NCBI GenBank assembly: GCA_905339405.1
Contig: CAJPGC010000030.1
Span: 62,001 to 126,000, forward strand
Direction of reading: 5' to 3'
Length of the DNA stretch: 64,000 nucleotides
Source of the DNA: an uncultured bacterium
GTDB lineage: Bacteria; Desulfobacterota; GWC2-55-46
Shown: one piece after another, positions 35,294-44,337 of the stretch
Layout of the letters: each line of letters starts with the position of its first letter
How positions within the stretch are numbered: the first letter of the stretch is position 1
The notes under the pieces: model-generated
What the model was told of the DNA's origin: nothing
Database searches by the model: none
What the model saw: only the letters and a program-made list of their open reading frames with translations
Program-made: the position numbers and the translations under genes

Positions 35294-36202
35294 ATGGAAA
35301 AAACACCGAGGATAAGCATCGGTCTGCCTGTCTACAACGCGGAAAAATACCTGCGGCACGCCCTTGACGGTATCCTTTCACAGACCTTCACGGACTTCGA
35401 GCTCATAATCTGCGACAACGCCTCGACCGACTCGACTCCCGAGATATGCGGCTCTTACGCGGCCTCCGACAGCCGGATACGCTTTTACAGGAACGAGCGG
35501 AACCTCGGCGCGGCCGAAAACTTCAACAAGGTCTTCAGGCTCGCCAGGGCCGATTATTTCAAATGGATCGCGTATGACGACATCTGCATGCCGACTTTCC
35601 TCGAAAAATGCGTGGAGGTCCTGGAGAGGCACCCGGAAGTTGCGCTGTGCTACCCAAAGACAACGCTCATTGACGCGGATGGCGGAGAGATCATGAAGTA
35701 CGAGGACAGGCTCCACATGATGCAAGCCTCTCCGCACGACAGGCTGAGGCACTTCCTCACAAAGGTAAACCTGGCGAACGCCGTTTTCGGGGTGATAAGG
35801 ACTCCGGTCCTCAGGCAGACCGGGCTCCTGGGGAAATACTTCGGCGCCGATTACATCCTGCTGATGGAGATATGCCTCAGGGGCAAGTTCTACGAGTATC
35901 CGGAGCACCTGTTCCTCAGAAGGGACCACGAGAGGAACTCGAGACGCCTCCCGAGAAAAGAGATAGCTGTCTGGTGGGACAGCTCGAGGAAGACCGTCTA
36001 CAAGTACATCCAGAGCAGGCTCGTCTCAGAGCAGTTCCTCGCGATAAACCGCTCGGGCCTCGGTTGGTTTGAAAAAGGGCTCTGCTTCGCGCAGATAGGC
36101 AGATGGATATTGAGGCAATGGCGGGCAAAGGGCGGCAGGTACAAGGCAAACCTGAAGGGGAAGGTTTCGGTCCCAAAGCCCCAGAAGAACTCAGTCTTTT
36201 GA
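35294..36202 (+). CDS. Glycosyltransferase family 2
   Basis: 302 residues opening PRISIGLPVYNAEKYLRHALDGILSQTFTDFELIICDNASTD, with WIAYDDICMP as metal site. ATG 35294 is preferred (AGGA upstream); ATG 35279 overlaps the previous stop and ATG 35261 lies within the previous gene. It is the last gene of the long plus-strand run: its 3' end overlaps the convergent VanZ-LamG gene by 12 bp. Confidence 0.87.
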   Translation: MEKTPRISIGLPVYNAEKYLRHALDGILSQTFTDFELIICDNASTDSTPEICGSYAASDSRIRFYRNERNLGAAENFNKVFRLARADYFKWIAYDDICMPTFLEKCVEVLERHPEVALCYPKTTLIDADGGEIMKYEDRLHMMQASPHDRLRHFLTKVNLANAVFGVIRTPVLRQTGLLGKYFGADYILLMEICLRGKFYEYPEHLFLRRDHERNSRRLPRKEIAVWWDSSRKTVYKYIQSRLVSEQFLAINRSGLGWFEKGLCFAQIGRWILRQWRAKGGRYKANLKGKVSVPKPQKNSVF

Positions 36203-37258
36203 TTGCGAGATTCTTTTTCCGGAAAGCATTCCAAAGAGCGCGCCAGCGGCCGCGCCGGAAGTATTGAGCACCAGGTCGGAGAGCTGCGAGAACCGCTCAG
36301 GCATGAATACCTGGGCCGTCTCTATCGACAGTGACAGGGCAAAGCAGACTGAAACGGCGAAGATGAGCTTCATGGCGGCGCTCCGGGCGGCGGGCTTAAA
36401 GAAATAGGCCAGAAACCCCAGCGGCATGAAGCCGATGAGGTTAACTGCAACGTCAGCGCCGTCGAACCGGAAACTTCTCCCGCTTTCGAAGACCGGGCCC
36501 AGGAAGACCCTTTTCGCGGGCCTGAATACAGGCGGCAAGGATATCTGAGGCCCTCCCGTGACCGAGTTTTTAACCAGAGGTCCGCTCCCATCGAAAAGGT
36601 AAAGACCTGTGAGCCCTGATGCCGGCCCTGCTGCCAAAGAGGCTTCAGGCAATCCGGCCTCTTCAGGTGAAAGCGCCCTGTTCCATAGCGCGAGGCTCCT
36701 GAGGCTCCCATGCCAGTGATGTCTTCCATCAGGTGAAGAGCCGAGAGTAAAGCAGGCCGCCTTCTCGATCGCGTAAGACGGATTCAGGGAACGCCCTGCG
36801 AACTTCCCGTCTACATACAGTATGATTCCGCCCTTTCCGGCGGCGACAAGAATAGAGGCCCACTTGTCTTTTGAAAATGCCGACCTTGCGCCTGTAACTG
36901 CCTCTGAGCCAATGTTGATTATTGCCCGGCCGCTCCATTGAGATACGCTTAAAACTTCTTTACCGGCGGCGTCATAAAAAGAGAGCAAAGCGCCTGACCG
37001 GTCCATTAAAAAATCCCGCGCGACGGCTGAAATCTCTATTGTCGCCTCCCCTGCCGGGAAAAGCGGAGCGCTGGCGCAGGCCCCTGCGATACCTGAGCCG
37101 GTAAATTCGAGACTCTGCCCGTTGAGCCTGGCCCCGTTTTCAGGGCTTGTCTCAAAAGGCCACAAACCAGCGACGAGAGCGACGACGACCATGACAGAGA
37201 ACAGGACCGGGACGAGAAACCTCATCTTCGCGTTGTTTGCGGCATTTTCAGTCTTCAT
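36191..37258 (-). CDS. Membrane protein with LamG-like and VanZ-like domains
   Basis: 355 residues. N-terminal membrane anchor (about 13-31, LVPVLFSVMVVVALVAGLW), a periplasmic LamG/concanavalin-A-like lectin fold (about 40-205; KDKWASILVAAGKGGIILYVDGKFAG and SLRSLALWNRALSPEEA are characteristic), then a VanZ-like membrane domain (about 265-345, VAVNLIGFMPLGFLAYFF, SIETAQVFMPERFSQLSDLVLNTSGAAAGALFG). VanZ-like domains accompany exosortase genes. It is convergent with the glycosyltransferase gene and head-to-head with the exosortase gene, overlapping both. A start at 37225 (MRFLVPVL) would reduce the latter overlap. Confidence 0.83.
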   Translation of the reverse strand: MKTENAANNAKMRFLVPVLFSVMVVVALVAGLWPFETSPENGARLNGQSLEFTGSGIAGACASAPLFPAGEATIEISAVARDFLMDRSGALLSFYDAAGKEVLSVSQWSGRAIINIGSEAVTGARSAFSKDKWASILVAAGKGGIILYVDGKFAGRSLNPSYAIEKAACFTLGSSPDGRHHWHGSLRSLALWNRALSPEEAGLPEASLAAGPASGLTGLYLFDGSGPLVKNSVTGGPQISLPPVFRPAKRVFLGPVFESGRSFRFDGADVAVNLIGFMPLGFLAYFFKPAARSAAMKLIFAVSVCFALSLSIETAQVFMPERFSQLSDLVLNTSGAAAGALFGMLSGKRISQSKD

Positions 37259-38066
37259 CTATTCGCCTTATCTCATTGCTCTTTATAATCTCTCGAGTGA
37301 AAACGAGCTGTACTCCTACGCGCCTTTCATCCCGCTTTTCAGCGCGTACCTCCTTTATTCTAATCGGAAGAAGATATTCACGCAAACGGGATTTTCAAAC
37401 CGGGGCATTGCGCTGATAATCGCCTCCGGGCTCCTTTACGCCGCCGCTCAGTTCTCAGCCCTGAGCGGAGACAACATACTCACTGTCATGGCAGTGTCCT
37501 GGGCCGCGTTTCTGTCCGGCGGCTTCATGACGGTTTACGGGACAAGGGCCGCCAGGGCAGGCGCCTTTCCGCTCGCCTTTCTCCTGTTCATGGCCCCCCT
37601 GCCCCAATCTGCGGTCGACACGCTGACGCAGTTACTCCAGTCCTGGTCAGCGGAGACGGCCTGGTGGCTCTTTAACCTCGTCGGCGCACCGGTCCACAGG
37701 GAGGGCTACTTCTTCCACCTGCCCGGACTCACGGTAGAGGTCGCCAAACAGTGCAGCGGGATAAGATCGAGCATGGCTCTTTTCATCTCCGGGGTCCTCG
37801 CGTCCCACCTGTTCCTTAGGACCTGGCCAGCCAGGGGCGCGCTCCTCGCGGCAGTCGTGCCGATAGCAGTCCTCAAGAACGGGCTCAGGATAACGGCCTT
37901 GACGCTCTCCGGGTATTACGTCGACGAGCGGATGCTCTACGGGAGCCTGCACACGAGGGGCGGCATGCTTTTTTTCGGCGTCGCTATCGCCCTCGCCGGG
38001 TGTGCCGTCTGGGGGCTCCGAGCGCTCGAGCGCAAATCGGCAAAAAAAAATGCCGCGGGGGCCTGA
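37191..38066 (+). CDS. Exosortase (XrtA/EpsH family)
   Basis: Inner-membrane cysteine transpeptidase that cleaves PEP-CTERM proteins. 291 residues with about eight membrane segments. The catalytic triad is visible: Cys188 in KQCSGIRSS, Arg233 in LKNGLRI, and His254 in GSLHTRGG. It lacks the EpsI (DUF3485) C-terminal extension of the longer EpsH type, and no separate epsI is in this window. Start ATG 37191 is chosen because it precedes the first membrane segment; the site lies inside the divergent VanZ-LamG gene and no good ribosome binding site is seen. TTG 37233 is an alternative. The target in this window is the 45710 protein. Confidence 0.92.
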   Translation: MTENRTGTRNLIFALFAAFSVFIYSPYLIALYNLSSENELYSYAPFIPLFSAYLLYSNRKKIFTQTGFSNRGIALIIASGLLYAAAQFSALSGDNILTVMAVSWAAFLSGGFMTVYGTRAARAGAFPLAFLLFMAPLPQSAVDTLTQLLQSWSAETAWWLFNLVGAPVHREGYFFHLPGLTVEVAKQCSGIRSSMALFISGVLASHLFLRTWPARGALLAAVVPIAVLKNGLRITALTLSGYYVDERMLYGSLHTRGGMLFFGVAIALAGCAVWGLRALERKSAKKNAAGA

Positions 38067-38081
38067 GCCCCCGCGGCTTTT
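38042..38081. terminator. Bidirectional intrinsic terminator
   Basis: GCCGCGGGGGC (38052-38062) and GCCCCCGCGGC (38067-38077) form an 11-bp stem with a CTGA loop that includes the exosortase stop codon. TTTT follows on the plus strand and a 9-T run (plus-strand A run 38042-38050) on the minus strand. It ends both the exosortase transcript and the convergent FN3/PKD gene. Confidence 0.9.
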
Positions 38082-38090
38082 GTTGCGGCT

Positions 38091-39905
38091 TTAGAGATGG
38101 CGTTTCCTGTTGACTCTCATGACGACCGCTATGCCGGTGAACATCATGGCCAGCGCGCCCGCCAGAACAGGGTACTTGAAGCCGTAGACTATGGGGGTCA
38201 GCGCGACCCTGGAGACGGCCCTCAGCGTCTCATGCCTGGCTATGAAGTCGGCCACCGGGGGAGACACCCTGTAGTAAAGGTCGACGAACGATGCCCCGAG
38301 CGGGTTTGTAAGGAGCACGTTGTCCCTGAAGGAACGCAGGACCATGACCTCCGGCTCGAGATAGCTGCCGTAGGCCGCGGTGGCGATAAAGCAGCCGCCG
38401 CCGCTACTTACGCCGGAAGGCCCGGAGATCGGGGTGCCCGGGTTCACCGCGGCGTCAGCCACTTCGACCGTTGTCATGGCAGTAGCGGTAGCGCCCTGGT
38501 TGTCCGTGACCTTCACAACCGGGGTGTATGAGCCGGGCGCGGTGTAGCTATAGAGCGCCGGGGCTGTCGTGGTGGTGGCGTCTATCGTGCCGTTGCCGTC
38601 GAAGTCCCACTCGAACTTTACGATGACGCCGTTCGGGTCAGAGGCCGATACGTTGAAAGTAACCGACGAGGTCGAGCCGCTCTGCGTGACCGTCCCGAGT
38701 ATCGACACGATGATGGGCGGCGTGTTCGCGGAGGTCGAAACAGTGACGGCCTCGGGGTCTGATATAACGTAGGCCCCTCCGTTGTCCTTTGCCCTCACGC
38801 GGGCGTTGTAGGTGCCTGCGGTCTGATAGGTTTTCGCCGCGGAAGGCGTAACGCTCGAGTAATCGTAGACGCCGTCACCGTCGAAGTCCCACTCATACCC
38901 GGTTATCGTGCCGTCGCTGTCGGCCACCGATGCCGTGAACTGGACCTGCAGCGGGGCGGTGCCGGAGGACGGGGATGCCGCGATGGACGTGACAACCGGC
39001 GGCACGTTGGAAGTGGTAAAGGTGCTGCCGGACGAGGTGGCGCTGTTACCGGCCTTGTCGGCTGAAACCACCCTGTAGCTGTAGGTTGTGAAGCTCTTGA
39101 GGCCAGCTATCTCGGCGGAATGTACGGTTTCAAGCTGTGAGTTGAGCGCCGTGGAAGCCGAATAGCTGCCGCCTGTGCCGAATTGGACCTGGGTCGTAGA
39201 CGGCTCGTTGGTCGTCCATGTCACTAGCGCTGAGGAGGCGGTAATGTTCTCCACTTTCACGTTAGAAACGACCGGGGGCGTAACATCGGCGGCCGCCGCC
39301 GTAGTGAAGGTAAAATCAGGCGAGGTAGTGGAATTGCCAGCTGCGTCCTTGCTCACGACCCTGTAGTGATAGAGGGTCGATGGCGAAAGGCCGGATACCG
39401 CCTGGATGTGGTTCGTGGCCAGCGCTGTGTTCAGCGTCGTGGTATAGCCGTACGAGGTCGTCATGCCGTACTGCACCTGTGTGGTCGAGGGCTCGTCGGT
39501 TATCCAGTTGATGGTTACGGCGTCCGGGCCAGGCGCTGCCGTGTACACGCCGGATATGACCGGCCCTGCCACGTCGTTCACCACTGACTTTGAGACTTCG
39601 TTCGAATACGCGCTCTCCGTCATGGCCGTGTTGTAGGCCGTGACCGCGAAGAAATAGGTCGCGTTGGACAGGTTCGACACCTTGTACGTCGTTACCCTGC
39701 CCGCGTCAACGGACTGCGTGTAGGCCCCGGGAGCGGTGCCGTAATAGACCTTATATCCCCCGAGGTCGGTCAACGGAGACCCGTTGGTATATGTTGTGGG
39801 CGCGGCCCATGACAGGGTTGCGTCTCCGGCCAGAGCCGGGCCCGCTGACATGAAAGACATGGCCAGCGCGGCTAGAAACACCTTGAGCTTTTCCTTCCTT
39901 GGCAT
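38091..39905 (-). CDS. Secreted FN3/PKD-domain protein with CFI-box C-terminus
   Basis: 604 residues. Signal peptide (about 1-27, [17 protein letters not shown]); three fibronectin type III-like domains (about 30-310, with repeated [20 protein letters not shown] units and [12 protein letters not shown]); two PKD domains (about 310-490, each with a YEWDFDGDG or FEWDFDGNG motif). The C-terminal part starts with [13 protein letters not shown], the Cys-containing CFI box, and ends in a membrane helix and basic tail (MRVNRKRHL), suggesting a sorting or anchoring signal different from PEP-CTERM. ATG 39905 has GGAGGAAG. Expression appears governed by the upstream riboswitch and terminator. Likely a surface or matrix adhesin. 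Confidence 0.88.
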   Translation of the reverse strand: MPRKEKLKVFLAALAMSFMSAGPALAGDATLSWAAPTTYTNGSPLTDLGGYKVYYGTAPGAYTQSVDAGRVTTYKVSNLSNATYFFAVTAYNTAMTESAYSNEVSKSVVNDVAGPVISGVYTAAPGPDAVTINWITDEPSTTQVQYGMTTSYGYTTTLNTALATNHIQAVSGLSPSTLYHYRVVSKDAAGNSTTSPDFTFTTAAAADVTPPVVSNVKVENITASSALVTWTTNEPSTTQVQFGTGGSYSASTALNSQLETVHSAEIAGLKSFTTYSYRVVSADKAGNSATSSGSTFTTSNVPPVVTSIAASPSSGTAPLQVQFTASVADSDGTITGYEWDFDGDGVYDYSSVTPSAAKTYQTAGTYNARVRAKDNGGAYVISDPEAVTVSTSANTPPIIVSILGTVTQSGSTSSVTFNVSASDPNGVIVKFEWDFDGNGTIDATTTTAPALYSYTAPGSYTPVVKVTDNQGATATAMTTVEVADAAVNPGTPISGPSGVSSGGGCFIATAAYGSYLEPEVMVLRSFRDNVLLTNPLGASFVDLYYRVSPPVADFIARHETLRAVSRVALTPIVYGFKYPVLAGALAMMFTGIAVVMRVNRKRHL

Positions 39906-39928
39906 TGCACTTCCTCCTTCTTGGTGAA

Positions 39929-39966
39929 TAAAAAAACCGCCTAAAGGCATGGTGATCCTTTGGCGG
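39929..39966 (-). terminator. Riboswitch-controlled intrinsic terminator
   Basis: On the minus strand CCGCC-AAAGG (39966-39957) pairs with CCTTT-A-GGCGG (39947-39937) and is followed by a run of T (plus-strand A run 39929-39936). Its left arm shares AAAGG with the 3' strand of the aptamer closing helix, so the two structures exclude one another. It lies 24-61 bases upstream of the FN3/PKD start codon. Confidence 0.85.
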
Positions 39967-40091
39967 CTCGGCGAACCTGGAAGCTGGGTGCGAATGTCAG
40001 GGAGTTAAATCAGCAGGAGGTGCCCGGTCTTCTTTAGTCCCGTTGCTCTGCGCCGCCGGGTTTCCCCGGGTTTGCTCTAAGCAAAGGATCC
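39954..40091 (-). promoter_or_regulatory. Probable c-di-GMP-I (GEMM-type) riboswitch
   Basis: On the minus strand the order matches class I c-di-GMP aptamers: AGCAAACC (40076-40069), a stem CCGGG capped by a GAAA tetraloop (40069-40056), GCGCAGAGC in place of the usual GACGCAAAGC (40053-40045), ACGGGACTAAAG (P3 entry, like ACGGGTCTAA), and GGTTCGCCGA near the 3' end (39977-39968), like GGTTGCCGAA. A closing helix GATCCTTTG (40090-40082) with CAAAGGATC (39962-39954) competes with the terminator, predicting an ON switch. The A-to-G change in the second motif and a long P3 make assignment probable rather than certain. The gap 39906-40168 holds this element plus the prsK leader. Confidence 0.68.
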
Positions 40092-40168
40092 AAATAGTGA
40101 TTTTTTTCGAAGTCATTGTAATAAATACGCATTGTCAGGTATGTGACATTCATCACTGGACAGAGAAG

Positions 40169-41620
40169 ATGGGGACATACGGGGAAGAAATATTCATCGG
40201 GTCAGTGGCAGGCGCGCTGGGCCTGGGGGCGGTATGCCTCGCGGCGGTCTTTTTCAGGCGGACTCCCAAAAGGGTCTTCCTCCTGGCGGGAGCGGCGGCG
40301 TACATGGCGGGCGCTATGACGTTCTCCACCCCTGGCCCTTCTGCGGCCGGGGCTCAATACATACGCTCGCTTTTCCTCCTGCTTTCAGCGGGCTTCGCTG
40401 TCTCTGCCCTGCCCGCAGGTCTTTTTAAAAAAACATTTTCAACACTGGGCGCGAGGCTGTGGCGCAGATACGAATACATGGACCTGTGGCTCGAGACGAC
40501 CGAGAAGATAAGCTCAAGGCTCGAGACGTCAGAGATAAAAAGTTTTCTCGCCGAGGTATGCGGCCGCGCTCTCGGCGCCTCCCCGGTGCACGTTTGGCTC
40601 TATGAAGCGCCCTCGCGCTGCTTCATCGCAAATTCCTTGAGCATCGGGCCTTCATTCAGAAGGATAAGGGCTGAACACCGGCTGATAGAGCACATCAGGT
40701 CGTCCACAAGGCAGCCTTTCCTGCTTAAGGACGCGCTCACGCCTGAAGAGTTCAGGAGCTTCGCGGTCCCCCTGAAGGCGGAAGTCTGCGCCCCTCTCAT
40801 AGTCCACGGGGAGATAACCGGGTTTCTGCTCGCCGGGCGAAGGGACAGGCCGGCGTATGCGCAAGACGAGCTGCGCCTCCTCGGCGCCATCGCAGCGCAG
40901 GCCGCGGTCCAGGTGAAAAACGTCCGCCTGAGCGGCGAGATACTCGACATGAAGGAGTCGGACCTGTTCAACAGGATGTCCTCGTTCGTGGCGCACGACC
41001 TCAAAAACCTCACGAACTCTCTCGCGCTCCTCGGGCACAACGCCAGGACGAACATCTCAAACCCGGCTTTCCAGAGGGAGGCGCTAAAAGCCATAGACGC
41101 GACGGTAGTCAAGATGCGCTCCCTGGTTGAAAAGATGGCGGGCGGGATGCGCGCGCTCGAGCTAAACCCCAACTGGAGCGATTTGCGCGCAGTCATGGCC
41201 AGGGCCGCGGGCCGCCTCCCGGTCAAGGCAAACTCGAGGCTCAAGATCGAAGAAGGCAGTCCCCTGCCCTGCCTCATAGATGAAGAGCTCGTCGAGACGG
41301 TCTTCCTGAACATCCTTACGAACGCCTCTGAAGCGACCACTGACAGGGACGAGATACTGGTCTCGTTCCGGCAGGGACAGGGCACTCTTTCGGCCGTAAT
41401 ATCGGACAACGGCTACGGCATACCTATGCCTTTCCTCGAGAACGGCCTTTTCAGGCCGTTCAGGACCACAAAAAAGGACGGCTTCGGCGTGGGCCTGTAT
41501 CAGTGCAAAAAGGTGATGGAAGCCCACGGCGGCACGATAGAGGCCGAAAGCGAGGAAGGCAAAGGCGCCTCGTTCACATTGAAGTTCCCGCTGCCGGTTG
41601 GCGGCGAAAAAGCATGTTAA
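40169..41620 (+). CDS. prsK: PrsK-like histidine kinase of the exosortase system
   Basis: 483 residues. Three hydrophobic segments at the N-terminus (about 8-30, 37-55, 68-88), a GAF domain (about 115-265), a phosphoacceptor helix with SFVAHDLKNL (His near 275) and a HATPase domain (NILTNASEA, SDNGYGIP, GFGVGLY, EEGKGASFTLKFPLP). PrsK normally carries about eight N-terminal membrane helices and 650-700 residues, so this one is shortened at its N-terminus; upstream in-frame sequence adds only about 42 unlikely residues. The start overlaps nothing and follows a weak AGAGAAG. It overlaps prsR by 7 bp. Confidence 0.87.
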   Translation: MGTYGEEIFIGSVAGALGLGAVCLAAVFFRRTPKRVFLLAGAAAYMAGAMTFSTPGPSAAGAQYIRSLFLLLSAGFAVSALPAGLFKKTFSTLGARLWRRYEYMDLWLETTEKISSRLETSEIKSFLAEVCGRALGASPVHVWLYEAPSRCFIANSLSIGPSFRRIRAEHRLIEHIRSSTRQPFLLKDALTPEEFRSFAVPLKAEVCAPLIVHGEITGFLLAGRRDRPAYAQDELRLLGAIAAQAAVQVKNVRLSGEILDMKESDLFNRMSSFVAHDLKNLTNSLALLGHNARTNISNPAFQREALKAIDATVVKMRSLVEKMAGGMRALELNPNWSDLRAVMARAAGRLPVKANSRLKIEEGSPLPCLIDEELVETVFLNILTNASEATTDRDEILVSFRQGQGTLSAVISDNGYGIPMPFLENGLFRPFRTTKKDGFGVGLYQCKKVMEAHGGTIEAESEEGKGASFTLKFPLPVGGEKAC

Positions 41621-42999
41621 CGGAGAAGGACAGGGTGGAAAAACATAAGCTCCTCGTTATCGAAGACGACGACACCCTGCGGGCGCAGATGCAGTGGGCT
41701 CTGGCGGAAGAGTACGAAGTGCTCCCGGCTGACGGCCCAGAGGCGGCAATCCAGGCACTGCTCGCGGCCCAGCCCCATCTCGTCACCCTCGACCTCGGGC
41801 TGGCGCCGAACACCTCGGACTCCTCCGCCGGGTTCCGGCTCCTTGGGAAGATACTCCAGCAGTCACCGCTGGCCAAGGTGATCGTCGTGACCGGAAATGC
41901 GCAGCGGGACCTCGCGATGAAGGCCATCTCCCAAGGCGCGCACGATTTCATGGCAAAGCCCGTCGACGTAGGGGAGCTCAAGATAATCCTCAAGAGGGCA
42001 TCGTACATACATTCGCTCGAATCCGAGCAGGCCCGTCTCCAGAGGTCCGGTGAGGGCCGGGACTTCGAGGAGATACTCGGGATGAGCTCCGGGATCCAGG
42101 GCGTTTTTTCAACCATAAGGAAAGTAGCCTCGACCGACGTGCCGGTCCTTGTTACCGGAGAGAGCGGCACCGGAAAGGAGCTGATAGCGCGCGCCATCCA
42201 CAACGGCAGTCTCAGAAAGAGCAGGCCATTCGTGCCCATAAACTGCGGGGCCATACCTGAGGCGCTCCTGGAAAGCGAGCTTTTCGGCCATGAAAGGGGC
42301 GCGTTCACCGGAGCACACGCCCAAAGGAGCGGAAGGATAGAGATGGCGCAGGGCGGCACCCTGTTCCTCGACGAGATAGCAGAGCTCCCGCTGGCGCTCC
42401 AGGTAAAGGTGCTGAGGTTCCTTCAGGACCACAAGCTGGAGCGGGTCGGAGGCAGGGGCGCGATAAACATGGACGTACGGGTCGTAGCGGCCGCAAACAA
42501 GTGCCTGAAGAAGCTCGTGGCGGAAGGAAGGTTCAGGGAGGACCTTTATTACAGGCTCGCAGTTGTGAGCATCGAAGTGCCGCCGCTGCGCGAGCGGGAC
42601 GACGACATTGTGCTCCTGGCGAAGGCGTTCCTCAAAAAATACTCCAACGAGCGCGCCAGGGCGAAGGCGCTGAGCGCGCAAGCGGTCGACACGATAAAAG
42701 CCTACAACTGGCCGGGCAACGTCCGCGAGCTGGAAAACCGCGTGAGAAGAGCCGTGACGTTCGCCGAGGGGCCTCTCGTGAGGCCGTCCGACCTGGGCTT
42801 CGGCCCCCTGGACGAGGCGTCCCAGAACCTCGACCTCAAGAAGGCAAAGGAGGACCTGGAGCTGAAGTTCGTCCAGATGGCCATCATCAAACACAACGGC
42901 AACATCAGCAAGGCGGCGGAAGAACTCGGCCTCAGCAGGCCTACTGTGCACCACATAATCAAGAAATACAACATGCTTGAATCCGTAAGAAAGGGGTAG
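41614..42999 (+). CDS. prsR: PrsR-like sigma-54-dependent response regulator of the exosortase system
   Basis: 461 residues. Receiver domain (about 10-130; IEDDD acidic pocket, phosphoacceptor Asp60, Lys in MAKPVD), AAA+ domain (about 160-390; Walker A GESGTGKE 182-189, GAFTGA loop 229-234, Walker B GTLFLDEIAEL, R-finger region) and a Fis-type HTH (SKAAEELGLSRPTVHHIIKKY). PrsR activates sigma-54 promoters of PEP-CTERM and polysaccharide genes elsewhere. Paired with prsK. I found no convincing -24/-12 promoter inside this window. Only 2 bp separate it from the next gene. Confidence 0.92.
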   Translation: MLTEKDRVEKHKLLVIEDDDTLRAQMQWALAEEYEVLPADGPEAAIQALLAAQPHLVTLDLGLAPNTSDSSAGFRLLGKILQQSPLAKVIVVTGNAQRDLAMKAISQGAHDFMAKPVDVGELKIILKRASYIHSLESEQARLQRSGEGRDFEEILGMSSGIQGVFSTIRKVASTDVPVLVTGESGTGKELIARAIHNGSLRKSRPFVPINCGAIPEALLESELFGHERGAFTGAHAQRSGRIEMAQGGTLFLDEIAELPLALQVKVLRFLQDHKLERVGGRGAINMDVRVVAAANKCLKKLVAEGRFREDLYYRLAVVSIEVPPLRERDDDIVLLAKAFLKKYSNERARAKALSAQAVDTIKAYNWPGNVRELENRVRRAVTFAEGPLVRPSDLGFGPLDEASQNLDLKKAKEDLELKFVQMAIIKHNGNISKAAEELGLSRPTVHHIIKKYNMLESVRKG

Positions 43000-43001
43000 A
43001 C

Positions 43002-44318
43002 ATGTCCGAGCACTTCAAGAAGACACTCTGCAGGGTCGAGCAGAAAAACGCAAGAATAGGCGTCATTGGCCTCGGGTACGTCGGGCTTCCCATAGTCCTG
43101 AGGTTCTGCGAGGAAGGCTACAAGGTAACGGGCTTCGACGTGGACCGCTCGAAGGTCGACACGCTCAACTCCGGGGGGTCGTACATCAAGCACATACCCG
43201 CCGAAAAAGTCTCCTCGTTCGTGAAGGCGAAAGTCTTCAACGCCACGACGGACACGTCGGCTCTCTCGAAAATGGACGCGGTCATCATCTGCGTGCCCAC
43301 GCCCCTTTCGGACAAGCGGGAGCCAGACCTGAGCTATGTGAAAAAATCAGGAGAAGAGGTCGCGAAGTACCTGAGGCGCGGGCAGATGATCTCGCTGGAG
43401 TCGACGACGTACCCCGGCACCACGGAAGAGATGCTTCTCCCTCTTCTCAGCGAAGGCGGCATGAAGGCCGGAAAGGACTTCTTCCTGGTCTTCTCTCCTG
43501 AACGGGAAGACCCCGGCAGGGTCGATTTCACGACCAGGAACACGCCTAAAATAGTCGGCGGCATCACGGAAAAATGCGGCAAGCTCGGCGTGGCGCTCTA
43601 CTCGAAGATAATACACGAGGTCGTGCCGGTCTCTTCGACAAGGGTTGCGGAGATGTCCAAGCTCCTCGAGAACATCTACAGGTCAGTTAACATAGCCCTC
43701 GTGAACGAGCTCAAGATGCTCTGCGACAGGATGAAGATAGACATCTGGGAGGTCATCGAAGCCTCCAACACGAAGCCGTTCGGCTTCCAGGCGTTCTATC
43801 CCGGCCCGGGGCTCGGCGGACACTGCATCCCCATAGATCCGTTCTACCTCACGTGGAAAGCGAGGGAGTTCGACTTTTCGACGAGGTTCATAGAGCTCGC
43901 CGGGGAGATAAACACGAACATGCCCTACTACATCGTCTCAAAGGTGATGGAGGCGCTCAATTCCAACGGCAGAAGCATAAAAGGGTCGAACATACTCATC
44001 CTCGGGCTGGCCTACAAGAAAAACGTCGACGACCTGCGCGAGTCCCCTTCCCTCGAGCTCATAAGGATATTGAAGCACAAGGGCGCCAAGGTGTCCTATA
44101 ACGACCCTTACGTGCCAATGGCCGTCCACCACAAGAACAACATGAAGATGCGTTCTGTCCCGCTGTCACTTAAGGGAATAAAAAAATACGACTGCGTCAT
44201 AGTGGCCACCGACCATTCCACCTACGACTACCGCTGGATAGCGTCGAACAGCAGGCTCGTCGTCGACACGCGCAACGCAATGGCAGGCATAAAGTCCGCC
44301 AATATCGTCAAGGCCTGA
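43002..44318 (+). CDS. UDP-sugar 6-dehydrogenase (WbpA/WecC-like)
   Basis: 438 residues. NAD site GVIGLGYVGLP, FDVDRSKVD, CVPTPLSDKREPDL, and catalytic Cys in GPGLGGHCIPIDPFYL. This matches UDP-GlcNAc/UDP-ManNAc 6-dehydrogenases more than UDP-glucose dehydrogenase. It would supply UDP-GlcNAc-uronate to the WlbA/B/C-like enzymes at 10628-13339, some 30 kb away. It lies between the two PrsR-type regulator genes. Confidence 0.88.
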   Translation: MSEHFKKTLCRVEQKNARIGVIGLGYVGLPIVLRFCEEGYKVTGFDVDRSKVDTLNSGGSYIKHIPAEKVSSFVKAKVFNATTDTSALSKMDAVIICVPTPLSDKREPDLSYVKKSGEEVAKYLRRGQMISLESTTYPGTTEEMLLPLLSEGGMKAGKDFFLVFSPEREDPGRVDFTTRNTPKIVGGITEKCGKLGVALYSKIIHEVVPVSSTRVAEMSKLLENIYRSVNIALVNELKMLCDRMKIDIWEVIEASNTKPFGFQAFYPGPGLGGHCIPIDPFYLTWKAREFDFSTRFIELAGEINTNMPYYIVSKVMEALNSNGRSIKGSNILILGLAYKKNVDDLRESPSLELIRILKHKGAKVSYNDPYVPMAVHHKNNMKMRSVPLSLKGIKKYDCVIVATDHSTYDYRWIASNSRLVVDTRNAMAGIKSANIVKA

Positions 44319-44337
44319 GGAAGGGCAGAAAGGTCCC

